A stretch of DNA of 64,000 nt from Myxococcus stipitatus. Its GTDB lineage: Bacteria > Myxococcota > Myxococcia > Myxococcales > Myxococcaceae. Below, piece after piece: positions 34,263 to 43,854 of the stretch. The notes beneath the pieces were generated by a model. The model was given only the letters and a program-made list of their open reading frames with translations. It was not told where the DNA came from and did no database searches. Positions within the stretch are counted from its first letter, which is position 1; each line of letters starts with the position of its first letter. Location: positions 9,000,501-9,064,500 of the forward strand of contig NZ_CP147913.1 in assembly GCF_037414475.1 (NCBI RefSeq), read 5' to 3'. The translations under genes and the position numbers were made by a program.

Positions 34263-34808
34263 TCAGCTCGGGTCCTTGATGGCCACGGGGGTGGGAGGTT
34301 CGGGCGGACGTGTCCGTCGCCCCAGGCAGTTGAAGCCGGCCACGGGAGGAAAGGTGCGTCGAGGGTGATACTCCCAATGCCACGGCTCCGAAGGCACGGT
34401 GCGGCGAAAGCCGAAGCGGCAGGCATTGGCCGCGAGCCACCGGTAGCGCTTCGAGGTGCGCTTGCCCACGATGAGGTCCACCGCGATGCCCAACTGGTGC
34501 TTGGAGTAGCCGGGCCGCGCGGCCTTGTTTCCACGTCCGCGCTGGTACTCCTCGTAGAGCCACTGTTGCTCGTGCAGGGAGCGATATCCGCTGGTGACCG
34601 TCAGCTCGATGCCGTGCTTCGCGGCGTCCTGGGACATGCGCTGGAACGCCGTCGCGGTGTCACGGTGGAGCTGCTGGCCTCCAACGAGGCTCACCAGCTT
34701 GGGGGTTTTCGCCTTGTTCTTTCGACCGCGCGCTTCATTCGCGAAGGCGGCCGACGTGAACAGGCACAGCAACAGGACGACACTCCAGCGGAATAGCGCG
34801 AGCGACAT
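34263..34808 (-). CDS. M15-family D-alanyl-D-alanine carboxypeptidase (VanY-like)
   Basis: A 181-residue exported peptidase. The N-terminus (MSLALFRWSVVLLLCLFTSAAFA) is a signal peptide. The VanY/M15 zinc-site motifs are present: SGYRS near 73-77, SKHQLGIAVD at 102-111 with His104 and Asp111, and EPWHWEY with His144 and the catalytic Glu141. It should trim the terminal D-Ala from peptidoglycan stem peptides in the periplasm. The mature protein is compact and ends in a Pro-rich tail. It lies 115 bases upstream of the TIGR04222/DUF692 operon on the same strand, but the gap carries a candidate regulatory site, so it is probably separate. Confidence 0.88.
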   Translation of the reverse strand: MSLALFRWSVVLLLCLFTSAAFANEARGRKNKAKTPKLVSLVGGQQLHRDTATAFQRMSQDAAKHGIELTVTSGYRSLHEQQWLYEEYQRGRGNKAARPGYSKHQLGIAVDLIVGKRTSKRYRWLAANACRFGFRRTVPSEPWHWEYHPRRTFPPVAGFNCLGRRTRPPEPPTPVAIKDPS

Positions 34809-34906
34809 GGCGGAATCCGGCCCGAGGGCAAGGGCCTGACTCTCTCGCGTCTATTCCCGCAGGCAAGCAGCCTGGAGGCCGAGCCCTTGGTGCGGGATGT
34901 GACGTG

Positions 34907-35311
34907 TCAGAACAGCCGAAGCTGCGCGGAGGCCGGTTTGTCGGGCGCGCGCGGCAGCGTCTGGAATCCATTCGCGCGCGCCCATTCTTCACTGGGCCCG
35001 CTCCAGTGGTGCGCGTCCATGTTCACATGGCCACGCTCGTCGAAGGTGACGCCCTCGGCTTCCAGCCGTTCTCGCTGCCCGTGCCCCGTGAGGCTGATGC
35101 CTCCCGTGCGGTTGATGATGCGCTGCCAGGGCACGGTGGCGGAGCGAGCGCCCAGGGCCCCCAGCGCATGGCCCACGACGCGGGCATCACAGCCGTCGCC
35201 GACCATGGCCGCGATGTCGCCGTAGGTGGCCACCTTGCCCCAGGGGACCTGCTCGGTGGCGGTGTAGATGCGTTCGAAGTAGTCGTGCTCGTCGCGGGGG
35301 CTCTGCGTCAT
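34907..35311 (-). CDS. Alkyltransferase-like (ATL) DNA-repair protein
   Basis: A 134-residue relative of O6-alkylguanine-DNA alkyltransferase. The helix-turn-helix and DNA-binding segment is present (VPWGKVATYGDIAAMVG, then ARVVGHALG), but the active-site PCHR motif is replaced by PWQR at residues 61-64, with Trp62 where the acceptor Cys would be. Proteins of this kind (Atl1, eAtl, TTHA1564) bind alkylated DNA without removing the group and hand the lesion to nucleotide excision repair. The last 45 residues resemble the extension of bacterial ATLs (HWSGPSEEWARANGF). The gene is followed on the same strand by the VanY-like gene after 98 bases. Confidence 0.9.
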   Translation of the reverse strand: MTQSPRDEHDYFERIYTATEQVPWGKVATYGDIAAMVGDGCDARVVGHALGALGARSATVPWQRIINRTGGISLTGHGQRERLEAEGVTFDERGHVNMDAHHWSGPSEEWARANGFQTLPRAPDKPASAQLRLF

Positions 35312-35365
35312 GGTGTCCTGGCTCCTGGAGGCAACCTATCCATGGGCCCGGGGTCGAGGCGAGTG

Positions 35366-35896
35366 TCAGCCGCTGCGCGAGCCCAGGCCCGTGGCCTCGC
35401 CCGAGCGCAGCCGCTCATGCAGCGTCTTCGCCTCCAGGTACCAGTACTGGACGTTGCCGAAGCTGAGGATGTCGCCGTCGCGCAGGGTGGCCTCGCGCTG
35501 GCCCAGCGTGCCGGCGTTGAGGAAGGTGCCGTTCGTGGAGCCCAGGTCCTGCACGGTGCAGCGGTGGTCGGCTTCGCTCCAGCGCAACTCCGCGTGCAGC
35601 TTGGAGACGGACGCGTCGTCGATGACCAGGTCGCAGTCCATGCGCCGGCCAATGCGCAGGCGGTCCGTCGCGTGCAGGGGTGGGAGGGTGGCGACGCGCA
35701 GGTGTTCGAATTCAAACAGGAGCGTCATCATGCCCAGGCTGATGTCCTCGGGGTCGGCCATGCGGGTGGGAGCGAGCACCGCGGAGGAGGCTTCCGAGGG
35801 GGGACGCTGGATGAGGGCGAAGGGCCCCAGTTGCCGCTCGAAGTCCTCGGCGGGCAGAGACGCGGCGAGCGCGCGTAATTCCTGGACGGACAGCAC
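35366..35896 (-). CDS. FHA-domain protein
   Basis: A 176-residue protein with a C-terminal forkhead-associated domain (about residues 75-160). The phosphothreonine-binding residues are visible: IGRRMDCDLVIDDASVSKLHAEL (key GR, S, H) and DLGSTNGTFLN. The N-terminal 70 residues are unassigned. FHA domains bind phosphothreonine peptides, fitting the many Ser/Thr kinases of myxobacteria. No kinase gene is adjacent. It is divergent from greA and lies 54 bases upstream of the ATL gene on the same strand, so it may be co-transcribed with it. Confidence 0.92.
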   Translation of the reverse strand: MLSVQELRALAASLPAEDFERQLGPFALIQRPPSEASSAVLAPTRMADPEDISLGMMTLLFEFEHLRVATLPPLHATDRLRIGRRMDCDLVIDDASVSKLHAELRWSEADHRCTVQDLGSTNGTFLNAGTLGQREATLRDGDILSFGNVQYWYLEAKTLHERLRSGEATGLGSRSG

Positions 35897-35962
35897 AAGG
35901 GGCAGCCTAGCGGCTCACCCCGCGTGCGCACAGCGGATGCGAGAGGGCATGTACGGCTTTCG

Positions 35963-35992
35963 TTGACCTTCACGACTCGGGTTCCCTACATT
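35963..35992 (+). promoter_or_regulatory. Sigma-70-type promoter for greA
   Basis: A -35 element TTGACC (35963-35968) and a -10 element TACATT (35987-35992) are separated by 18 bases, a good housekeeping promoter in this GC-rich setting. It lies about 90 bases before the greA start and leaves a leader of around 85 bases. Confidence 0.6.
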
Positions 35993-36011
35993 GAGCCCTT
36001 CATCATGGTGG

Positions 36012-36040
36012 GGGCCGGGCTCCGGGAGGGGTGCCGGCCC
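36012..36040 (+). promoter_or_regulatory. Hairpin in the greA leader
   Basis: GGGCCGG (36012-36018) pairs with CCGGCCC (36034-36040), followed by CTCAATCTTTAG. The stem sits in the transcribed leader between promoter and start codon. In E. coli the greA leader also contains an intrinsic terminator that gives a small RNA (GraL); the T-tract here is weaker, so the analogy is only suggestive. Confidence 0.4.
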
Positions 36041-36083
36041 TCAATCTTTAGTGAACCTGGGAGTGGTGGAAGGAGCTGTGTCG

Positions 36084-36602
36084 ATGGCTAGCGGGAGCGA
36101 CAACATCCCGATGACCCCCTCCGGGCTGCGCAAGCTCAAGTCGGAGCTGAAGCACCTGCAGTCCGTCGAGCGCGGGAAGATCTCGCGGGAGATCGAGGTC
36201 GCCCGGGCTCACGGGGACCTCCGCGAGAACGCCGAGTACCACGCGGCGAAAGAGAAGCAGTCGCACATCGAAGGGCGCATCCTGGACCTGAACGACTGGA
36301 TTGCGCGGGCCGAGGTCATCGACCCCAGCAAGCTGGGCGGTGACAAGGTCATCTTCGGGGCGACGGTGGACCTCTTGGACACGGAGACGGACAAGCCCGT
36401 CTCGTACCGCATCGTGGGGGAGCTGGAGGCGGACCTGAAGAAGCGCTGGATTGCCGTCACGTCGCCGGTGGCTCGGGCGCTGATCGGCAAGCGCGTGGGG
36501 GACGTCGCCACGGTGCAGAGTCCAGGTGGGGTGCGCGAGCTGGAGGTCCAGGAGATTCGCTTCGAGGACCCCGAGCCCGAGGCCATCCCCGGCGAGGGCT
36601 GA
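36084..36602 (+). CDS. greA: Transcription elongation factor GreA
   Basis: A 172-residue GreA. The N-terminal coiled coil includes ISREIEVARAHGDLRENAEYHAAKEKQ, with the acidic tip residues (GDLRENAEY) that enter the RNA polymerase secondary channel and stimulate RNA cleavage in backtracked complexes. The C-terminal FKBP-like domain has the SPGGVRELEVQEI end. It is about 14 residues longer than E. coli GreA at the two ends. AAGGAG precedes ATG 36084; longer upstream frames run into the leader hairpin and were rejected. It has its own promoter and terminator, so it is monocistronic. Confidence 0.97.
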   Translation: MASGSDNIPMTPSGLRKLKSELKHLQSVERGKISREIEVARAHGDLRENAEYHAAKEKQSHIEGRILDLNDWIARAEVIDPSKLGGDKVIFGATVDLLDTETDKPVSYRIVGELEADLKKRWIAVTSPVARALIGKRVGDVATVQSPGGVRELEVQEIRFEDPEPEAIPGEG

Positions 36603-36632
36603 GCGTCAGGCCATTCACGGACGAGAACCACG

Positions 36633-36670
36633 GGGGAGCGGGCCACGGCTCGCTTCCCCGGTTGCGTTTT
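36633..36670 (+). terminator. Rho-independent terminator after greA
   Basis: GGGGGAGCG (36633-36641) pairs with CGCTTCCCC (36652-36660) with one G-T pair, followed by GGTTGCGTTTT. It begins 31 bases after the greA stop and 86 bases before the recG start. Confidence 0.7.
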
Positions 36671-36718
36671 CTGGGAGACGTCACCCTCGTTCCGTAGGAT
36701 GGATGGTGTGAATCGCGC

Positions 36719-39685
36719 GTGAACCATCCGCTCACCAGCCTTGTGGGACCCCTCCGGTACGCGTGCCAGCGTGACTTCGCCATGCTCGCGACCGTGAAGG
36801 GGTTGACGCCCGTCCTCGAGCGCGCCCTGGCGACAGCCAGCGGCGTGAACGCCGAGGCTTTGCGTTTGCTGCGCGCGGCGTTGCCTGATGTGGACCACCC
36901 GGTCCCCGAGCGTCGCAAGGCCGCACTGCGGCGGGTGGTCATGGGGTTGAAGCTCGGCGGCGTGGTGCTGCCCGCGGAGTTGGAGGGGCTTGGAGAGGAC
37001 TCGGCGGGACTGTCACCGGCGGTTCGCGAGACCGCGACCTCGCGTGCGCCGGATGGTCGCGGTGGCACACCGGTAGGAGTTTCGGCATCAGCCGGTTCTT
37101 CGCCCGCACGAGGTGGCTCGGCAGCGGGAGGTCCCTCCGCGTCTTCCGCGCGGCCCCCTCGCTCAGGGGGGCAGGAGGGACTGTTGGAGCCCGCGGTGCG
37201 CGGCCGTGCTCGGGGGGACTCCACGGCGAGCGACTCGGTCGCTCCGCCTCCTGGCTACGTGCGGATTCCGGCGTGGCGGTCCAGCGAGCCCGCACCCGCC
37301 GCTCCTCGCGCGAAGACCCCGGCATCACACCCGCCCGCTCAACCCGCCAGGAGCGAAGCTCAATCCTATGGCGCGCACGCGGGCCTGTCTCGGCCCGGTG
37401 CTGTTCCTCCCGCGCGAGGAGGAGAGGCCCGCTCGACAGGACGTGGCGCACGTCAGGCCTCGCTCGACACGGGAGCCGAGTCCCAGGCCCCGGCCAAGGC
37501 ACGCAAGGAGCAGAGAAAGAAGAAGAAGGCCGTCGCCGCGGAGGCCTCGCGCTCCGAAGCGAAGCTCCTGTCCATCGCGCCTCGCTCCGGTCCTTTGTCC
37601 TCTCCGTTGAAGACGCTGGGCAAGCGCTTGGGGCCTCGGCTCGTCTCGGCGTTGGACAAGAAGGGCCTGCGCCGCATGGGCGACATCCTCTTCCTCCTCC
37701 CGCGCTGCTACGAGGACCGCAGGCGGCTGCTCACCATCGCGGAGCTCGAGCCCGGTGAGCGCGGCGTCACCGTGGGCACGGTGAAGGTCGCGGACTTCGT
37801 TCCCGGCAAGCAGGGCCGGCGGATGTTCCGCGCGGTGGTGGGGGACCGCTCGGGCAGCATCGCCGCGACGTACTTCAACGCGGGCCCCTGGTTGAAGAGC
37901 CGCTTCACGGTGGGCAAGCGCCTGGTCCTCTCCGGAGAAGTGCGCGCGACGATGAGCGGCCGGGAGATGGCCCACCCTGAAATCGAGCCCGCCGAGGACC
38001 TCGAGTCAGTCACCTCGGTCCACTTCAATCGCATCGTCCCCGTGTACCCAGGCTTCGAGCGGGGCGAGCAGCGCTCCTTCCGCGAGCTGGCCTCTCGGGT
38101 GGGCGAACAGTACGCACACGAGCTGGAGGATCCGATCCCCGCCGAGCTCCGCAGGCGCCTGGAGCTGATGGGGCTGCCGGACGCGCTGCGCTTCATCCAC
38201 TTCCCCCCCGACGAGGCGGACCTGGAGGCGCTCGACGCGCACCAGAGTCCCGCCCATCGCCGCCTCGCGTTCGACGAGCTGTTCTTCCTCCAGCTCGGCA
38301 TGGCGCTCAAGCGACAGGGCATCAAGGCGGAGCAGGGCATCAGCTTCGATGTCTCGCCCACGCTGCTCGAGAAGGCGCGCGCCGCGCTTCCCTTCCAGCT
38401 CACGGGCGCCCAGGCGCGAGTGGTGGAGGAGCTCAGCCGGGACATGGCGCGCGCGGAGCCGATGAACCGGCTGGTGCAAGGAGACGTGGGCAGCGGCAAG
38501 ACGGCGGTGGCCATGGTCTCCGCGCTCGTCGCATTGCAGAACGGCTATCAGGTCGCGGTGATGGCCCCCACGGAGATCCTCGCCGAGCAGCACGAGCGCA
38601 ACTTCCGCAAGGTCCTGGGCCCGCTCGGCTTCCAGGTGGGGTTGGTGAGCGCGTCGGGACCCGCGAAGGCGAAGCGGCAGGTTCGTGACGCGGTGGCTCG
38701 GGGTGACATCCACCTCGCCGTGGGCACCCATGCGCTCATCCAGCAGGAGATTGCATTCGACCGGCTGGGCCTGGTGGTCATCGACGAACAGCACCGCTTC
38801 GGAGTGCTCCAGCGTCACACGTTGATGAGCAAGGGCCTCAAGCCGGACGTGCTCGTGATGACGGCCACGCCCATTCCCCGCACGCTGGCGATGACGCTGT
38901 ACGGCGACCTGGACCTCTCCATCATCGACCAGCTCCCTCCGGGGCGTACGCCCATCAACACGCGCGTGTTCAACGACAAGCAGCGCGCCCGCGTCTACGA
39001 GTCCATCGCGGCGGAGCTGGCCAAGGGGCATCAGGCGTACGTGGTGTACCCGTTGGTGGAGGAGTCGGAGAAGCTGGACCTCGAGGACGCGACGCGCGGC
39101 GTGGAGAAGCTCAGCGGCGTCTTCCCCGAGGCGCGGGTCGGCTTGCTGCACGGGCGGATGAAGGCGGAGGAGAAGGACGCGGTGATGGAGGACTTCCGCG
39201 AGAAGCGGATCCACGTCCTCGTGTGCACCACCGTCGTGGAGGTCGGCGTGGACGTGCCCAACGCGTCGGTGATGGTGGTGGAGTCGGCCGAGCGCTTCGG
39301 CCTCTCCCAGCTTCACCAGCTCCGTGGCCGCGTGGGCCGTGGCGCGGCGGCAAGTCACTGCTACCTCGTCGCCGGGAGCGCGCGCTCGTGGGAGTCCGCC
39401 GAGCGTCTGGCGGTGATGGAGCAGAGCAGCGACGGCTTCGTCATCGCCGAGAAGGACCTGGAGATTCGAGGGCCTGGAGAGTTCCTGGGGACGCGCCAGA
39501 GCGGCCTGCCCGAGCTGGCGGTGGCGAACCTCGCGCGCGATGGGGACCTCCTCTCCATGGCCCAGGTGGAGGCGCGGCGCATCCTCTCGAGGGACCCGGA
39601 GATGCAATCCCCCGAGCATCACGGCCTGGTGAAGGCGCTGGAAGAGCGATGGGAAGGCCGCCTCGCGCTCGCGCGGGTGGGCTAG
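36719..39685 (+). CDS. recG: ATP-dependent DNA helicase RecG with long N-terminal extension
   Basis: A 988-residue RecG, about 290 residues longer than E. coli RecG. The standard core starts near residue 290: wedge/OB domain, then Walker A GDVGSGKTAVA with Lys594, DEQHRFGV (Walker B), TATPIPRTLAMT, and the C-terminal QLRGRVGRG motif. It remodels stalled forks and Holliday junctions. The extension has a small helical domain (about 1-90: LRYACQRDFAMLATVKGL) and then a Ser/Pro/Ala/Arg-rich linker (about 95-285). The start is GTG 36719; no better start exists within the conserved region. The extension is in one frame with the core, with no sign of a frameshift. Confidence 0.95.
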   Translation: MNHPLTSLVGPLRYACQRDFAMLATVKGLTPVLERALATASGVNAEALRLLRAALPDVDHPVPERRKAALRRVVMGLKLGGVVLPAELEGLGEDSAGLSPAVRETATSRAPDGRGGTPVGVSASAGSSPARGGSAAGGPSASSARPPRSGGQEGLLEPAVRGRARGDSTASDSVAPPPGYVRIPAWRSSEPAPAAPRAKTPASHPPAQPARSEAQSYGAHAGLSRPGAVPPARGGEARSTGRGARQASLDTGAESQAPAKARKEQRKKKKAVAAEASRSEAKLLSIAPRSGPLSSPLKTLGKRLGPRLVSALDKKGLRRMGDILFLLPRCYEDRRRLLTIAELEPGERGVTVGTVKVADFVPGKQGRRMFRAVVGDRSGSIAATYFNAGPWLKSRFTVGKRLVLSGEVRATMSGREMAHPEIEPAEDLESVTSVHFNRIVPVYPGFERGEQRSFRELASRVGEQYAHELEDPIPAELRRRLELMGLPDALRFIHFPPDEADLEALDAHQSPAHRRLAFDELFFLQLGMALKRQGIKAEQGISFDVSPTLLEKARAALPFQLTGAQARVVEELSRDMARAEPMNRLVQGDVGSGKTAVAMVSALVALQNGYQVAVMAPTEILAEQHERNFRKVLGPLGFQVGLVSASGPAKAKRQVRDAVARGDIHLAVGTHALIQQEIAFDRLGLVVIDEQHRFGVLQRHTLMSKGLKPDVLVMTATPIPRTLAMTLYGDLDLSIIDQLPPGRTPINTRVFNDKQRARVYESIAAELAKGHQAYVVYPLVEESEKLDLEDATRGVEKLSGVFPEARVGLLHGRMKAEEKDAVMEDFREKRIHVLVCTTVVEVGVDVPNASVMVVESAERFGLSQLHQLRGRVGRGAAASHCYLVAGSARSWESAERLAVMEQSSDGFVIAEKDLEIRGPGEFLGTRQSGLPELAVANLARDGDLLSMAQVEARRILSRDPEMQSPEHHGLVKALEERWEGRLALARVG

Positions 39686-39805
39686 CGCAAGCGCCGCTCC
39701 GTTGGGGCATGACGGAGCTCGCACCCGTCCGGGTGTCATGCGGCCAACCTGGCGCTGACGCGGGGCCTTCGAGCGGGTGGTTCGCCGCGTCGTTAGGCTT
39801 CAGCA

Positions 39806-40447
39806 ATGGGCGACCAGGCACGTGCTGACTACTTGTCCCGCGAGGGCATTCACGACGAACGGGTGCTGGAAGCCGTTGCCCGGCTGTCGCGCGCGGACTT
39901 CGTCTCCGAGGACGCTCGGGCGGAGGTGGCCGCCGATGTGCCGTTGCCCATTGGCCATGGGCAGACCATCAGCCAGCCCTATGTCGTGGCGCTGATGACG
40001 CAGGCGCTCCAGCTCCAGGGCCACGAACGGGTGCTGGAGATTGGCACGGGCTCCGGCTACCAGACCGCGCTCCTGGCGCTGCTCTGCCGCGAGGTGTTCA
40101 CGGTGGAGATCATCCCCGAGCTGGCCCGCTCGGCGCGTGAGCGGCTGAGGCGTCTGGGATTCGACAATGTGTTCTTCCGGCAGGGGGATGGGGCGGAGGG
40201 CTGGCCCGAGCAGGCCCCCTTTGACGCCATCATCGTCACCGCGGCGCCCAGCGAGGTGCCCACCGCGTTGCTCTCCCAACTGCAGCGGGGCGGCCGGATG
40301 GTGGTTCCCGTGGGCCCCACCTGGGGGACGCAGGAGCTGCTGCGCATCCGCCGGGCCCGGGAACCGGGGGCGCTCCCCAGGGTGGAGTCCTTGCTCCCCG
40401 TGCGCTTCGTCCCCTTGACGAGTGGGTCCCCGCCGCCCGCCCCCTGA
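39806..40447 (+). CDS. pcm: Protein-L-isoaspartate O-methyltransferase
   Basis: A 213-residue SAM-dependent methyltransferase that repairs isoaspartyl residues in damaged proteins. Family motifs are present: QTISQPYVVALMTQAL, then the SAM-binding VLEIGTGSGYQTALL, a VEIIPELA segment, and the later FDAIIVTAAPSEVP. The length is typical. The last six residues (SGSPPPAP) are low complexity. It follows recG by 120 bases on the same strand and precedes the zinc-ribbon protein by 79. Confidence 0.96.
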   Translation: MGDQARADYLSREGIHDERVLEAVARLSRADFVSEDARAEVAADVPLPIGHGQTISQPYVVALMTQALQLQGHERVLEIGTGSGYQTALLALLCREVFTVEIIPELARSARERLRRLGFDNVFFRQGDGAEGWPEQAPFDAIIVTAAPSEVPTALLSQLQRGGRMVVPVGPTWGTQELLRIRRAREPGALPRVESLLPVRFVPLTSGSPPPAP

Positions 40448-40526
40448 GGTCGGAAGGGAAAGAAGTCCTCCAGGAGGTCGCGGCCGCGTTGCCCCCGAGC
40501 GTGGGCGCCCGCTAACGTCGGGCATC

Positions 40527-41086
40527 ATGATCATCTGTCCGGTCTGCGACCACGTACAGCCTGAAGGGATTGAGTGTGACGTCTGCGGGAAGCGGTTTCC
40601 TACCACCGTGACGACCGCGACTCCCCCCGTGGCCCGGCTGCCGGAACTGGAGCTCACCCCGCACGCGGGAGGCCGTGACGCCGTGGTGGCCCCCACGCTT
40701 CCGGAGCTGGATGCGACGCGCTTGCGCGGCGGCCCGGACCTCCCGGCCCAGGTGGTCCAGGACCTGGAGCTCACGCTCTCCGGGCCCACGGGGGATGCAC
40801 CCGTGGGTGGGCTCGATGGCCTGGACACCGGGCGTGCGCCGGATGATGGCGTGCGCACCGAGGCTCCACTGGGAGCAGTCGCCTGCCGTTACTGCAAGCA
40901 GGTCCAAGCCAGCGGGCTGCTCTGCGATAACTGCGGCATGAGATTGCCTCGAGCGCGCGTGGCGCAGGCGGTGGTGGTGGGGCCCGCGGGTGATGCGGAG
41001 GGGTGGATGCCCTGCCCGACGTGCCATACCCCCGGCCGTTCGGGACGAAACTGCACCGAGTGCGGCACGCGTCTCTCGGAGGCCTC

Positions 41087-41090
<4 letters not shown>
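40527..41090 (+). CDS. Triple zinc-ribbon protein coupled to threonine synthase
   Basis: A 187-residue protein with three C-x2-C...C-x2-C zinc ribbons: CPVCDHVQPEGIECDVCG at residues 4-21, CRYCKQVQASGLLCDNCG in the middle and CPTCHTPGRSGRNCTECG at the end. A Pro/Leu/Thr-rich, acidic linker separates the first two. The ribbons resemble the rubredoxin-type finger often found in regulatory or scaffolding proteins. No enzyme domain is visible. ATG 40527 starts MIICPVC; an open stretch upstream has no character. Its stop overlaps the thrC start by 4 bases (ATGA), so the two are translated together. Confidence 0.75.
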
Positions 41091-42424
<1,334 letters not shown>

Positions 42425-42439
42425 GGGGACGGCGGCGCG

Positions 42440-42464
42440 AGGGCTCCTCTTTCGAGGAGCCTCC
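42440..42464. terminator. GC hairpin between convergent thrC and ribBA
   Basis: GGCTCCTC (42442-42449) pairs perfectly with GAGGAGCC (42454-42461) around a TTTC loop. It lies between the stops of thrC and ribBA and probably serves both. Confidence 0.65.
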
Positions 42465-42487
42465 CGCGAGTGTTCGGGACGAAGCGC

Positions 42488-43651
42488 TCAGTCCGCCATG
42501 AGCGGGATGCGCTTGTCGATGGTGAGCCCGAAGCCCGCGAGCCCCCGGTAGGTGATGTCCGTGTTCGTCATCACCTGGAGCGAGCGTACGCCCAGGTCAT
42601 TGAGAATCTGGCAGCCCATGCCCAGGTCTCGAGACTCGCGCGGGCCGGCGCCCAGGGAGGCGCTGCCGTCCGTGTTGCGCTTGTGCTGGATGCCGAAGTC
42701 GTCTCCGTGCATGCCGGGCAGGTACACGAGGACGCCATGGCCCTCGCGGGCGATGCGGGCCAGCGACTGGTCCAGGAGCACGTTGCAGTTGCACGCAGGC
42801 GAGCCGAAGACATCGCCCAGGGTACAGGCGGCGTGCAGGCGGACCAGCGTGCTGGGGCGGGCGGCGGGGTCACCCTTCACCAGCACCAGCGACTTGGCGC
42901 CGTCGGGCAGCCACGAGTAGGTGAGCGCGGTGAACTCGCCGTAGCGGGTGGTGACGGTGTGCTGGCCGGACTCGCGGCGCACCAGGCGGTCCTTGCGGCG
43001 GCGGTACTCGATGAGGTCCGCGATGGTGATGACCGACAGCTTGTGCTCCCGGGCGAACACCTGGAGGTCGGGCATGCGCATCATCGTGCCGTCGTCCTTC
43101 ACCAGCTCACACAGGATGCCGGAGGGGCCCAGGCCCGCGAGCCGGGACAGGTCCACGGTGGCCTCGGTGTGGCCCGCACGGCGCAGCACGCCGCCCTCGC
43201 GGTAGCGCAGGGGGAAGATGTGGCCAGGGCGCAGGAAGTCGCCCGCCTGGCTGTCCGGGTTCGCCAGCGCGAGGATGGTCTTCGCGCGGTCCGCCGCGGA
43301 CACGCCCGTGGTCGTCCCGTGCCGGTAATCGACGGAGACGGTGAAGGCGGTGCGGTGGGACTCGTTGTTGTCCGCCACCATCTGCGGCAGCCGCAGGGCG
43401 TCCAGCCGGTCCGCCAGCATGGGCATGCAGACGATGCCGCTGGTGTGGCGCACCATGAACGCCAAGTGCTCCGGCGTCACCTTCTCCGCCGCCATGATGA
43501 GGTCGCCCTCGTTCTCCCGGTCCTCGTCGTCCGCGACGATGACGAACTTGCCGTCACGGATGTCGCGAATGGCGTCCTCGATGGAGGACAGCTGGGTGTC
43601 GTGGCGTGGGGTGGCTTCTGTCCGCTCGCGGGTCTGCATGTGCTGGCGCAT
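42488..43651 (-). CDS. ribBA: RibBA-type protein: DHBP synthase with a degenerate GTP cyclohydrolase II half
   Basis: A 387-residue two-domain protein. Residues 18-212 form 3,4-dihydroxy-2-butanone-4-phosphate synthase with intact motifs (DDEDRENEGD, HGTTTGVSAADRAKTI, RPGHIFPL and RAGHTEATVDL), so the ribulose-5-phosphate branch of riboflavin synthesis is supported. Residues about 230-387 resemble GTP cyclohydrolase II. The zinc Cys276, Cys287 and Cys289 are kept, but RCDCG reads ACNCN, the EGR-N-IGL motif is replaced by HGDDFGI, and the TNNPKK motif by TNTDITY. The second half is thus probably inactive or altered, as in RibBX proteins. No riboswitch is seen upstream. It is isolated from other riboflavin genes. 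Confidence 0.92.
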   Translation of the reverse strand: MRQHMQTRERTEATPRHDTQLSSIEDAIRDIRDGKFVIVADDEDRENEGDLIMAAEKVTPEHLAFMVRHTSGIVCMPMLADRLDALRLPQMVADNNESHRTAFTVSVDYRHGTTTGVSAADRAKTILALANPDSQAGDFLRPGHIFPLRYREGGVLRRAGHTEATVDLSRLAGLGPSGILCELVKDDGTMMRMPDLQVFAREHKLSVITIADLIEYRRRKDRLVRRESGQHTVTTRYGEFTALTYSWLPDGAKSLVLVKGDPAARPSTLVRLHAACTLGDVFGSPACNCNVLLDQSLARIAREGHGVLVYLPGMHGDDFGIQHKRNTDGSASLGAGPRESRDLGMGCQILNDLGVRSLQVMTNTDITYRGLAGFGLTIDKRIPLMAD

Positions 43652-43854
43652 GTAGCGTCTGCGTTTCGGACTGGCAAGCCAACCCGCGACCCGCCGTGCG
43701 CCCGAGTGATGGGGCGGATGAGCCCATCGCGAGGGCTGCCTTGCTCCCTCGTTGCGATGTTGTTGAAATTTCCAGGAGGCCGGTGGGTGGGGCAGGGGTT
43801 GAGGTGCGCGACTCGACGCGTGGGACGGGCTGCAGTAGGGTGCCCGGCTCCGAA

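Noticed and set aside
36960..37590. The RecG linker considered as a separate small gene or frameshifted gene.
   Set aside because: The linker is in one continuous frame with the helicase core and has no stop or separate start.
43652..43854. Looked for an FMN riboswitch before ribBA.
   Set aside because: No conserved FMN-aptamer elements such as AGGGT or GGGGCAGGGTGAAA-like segments were found.
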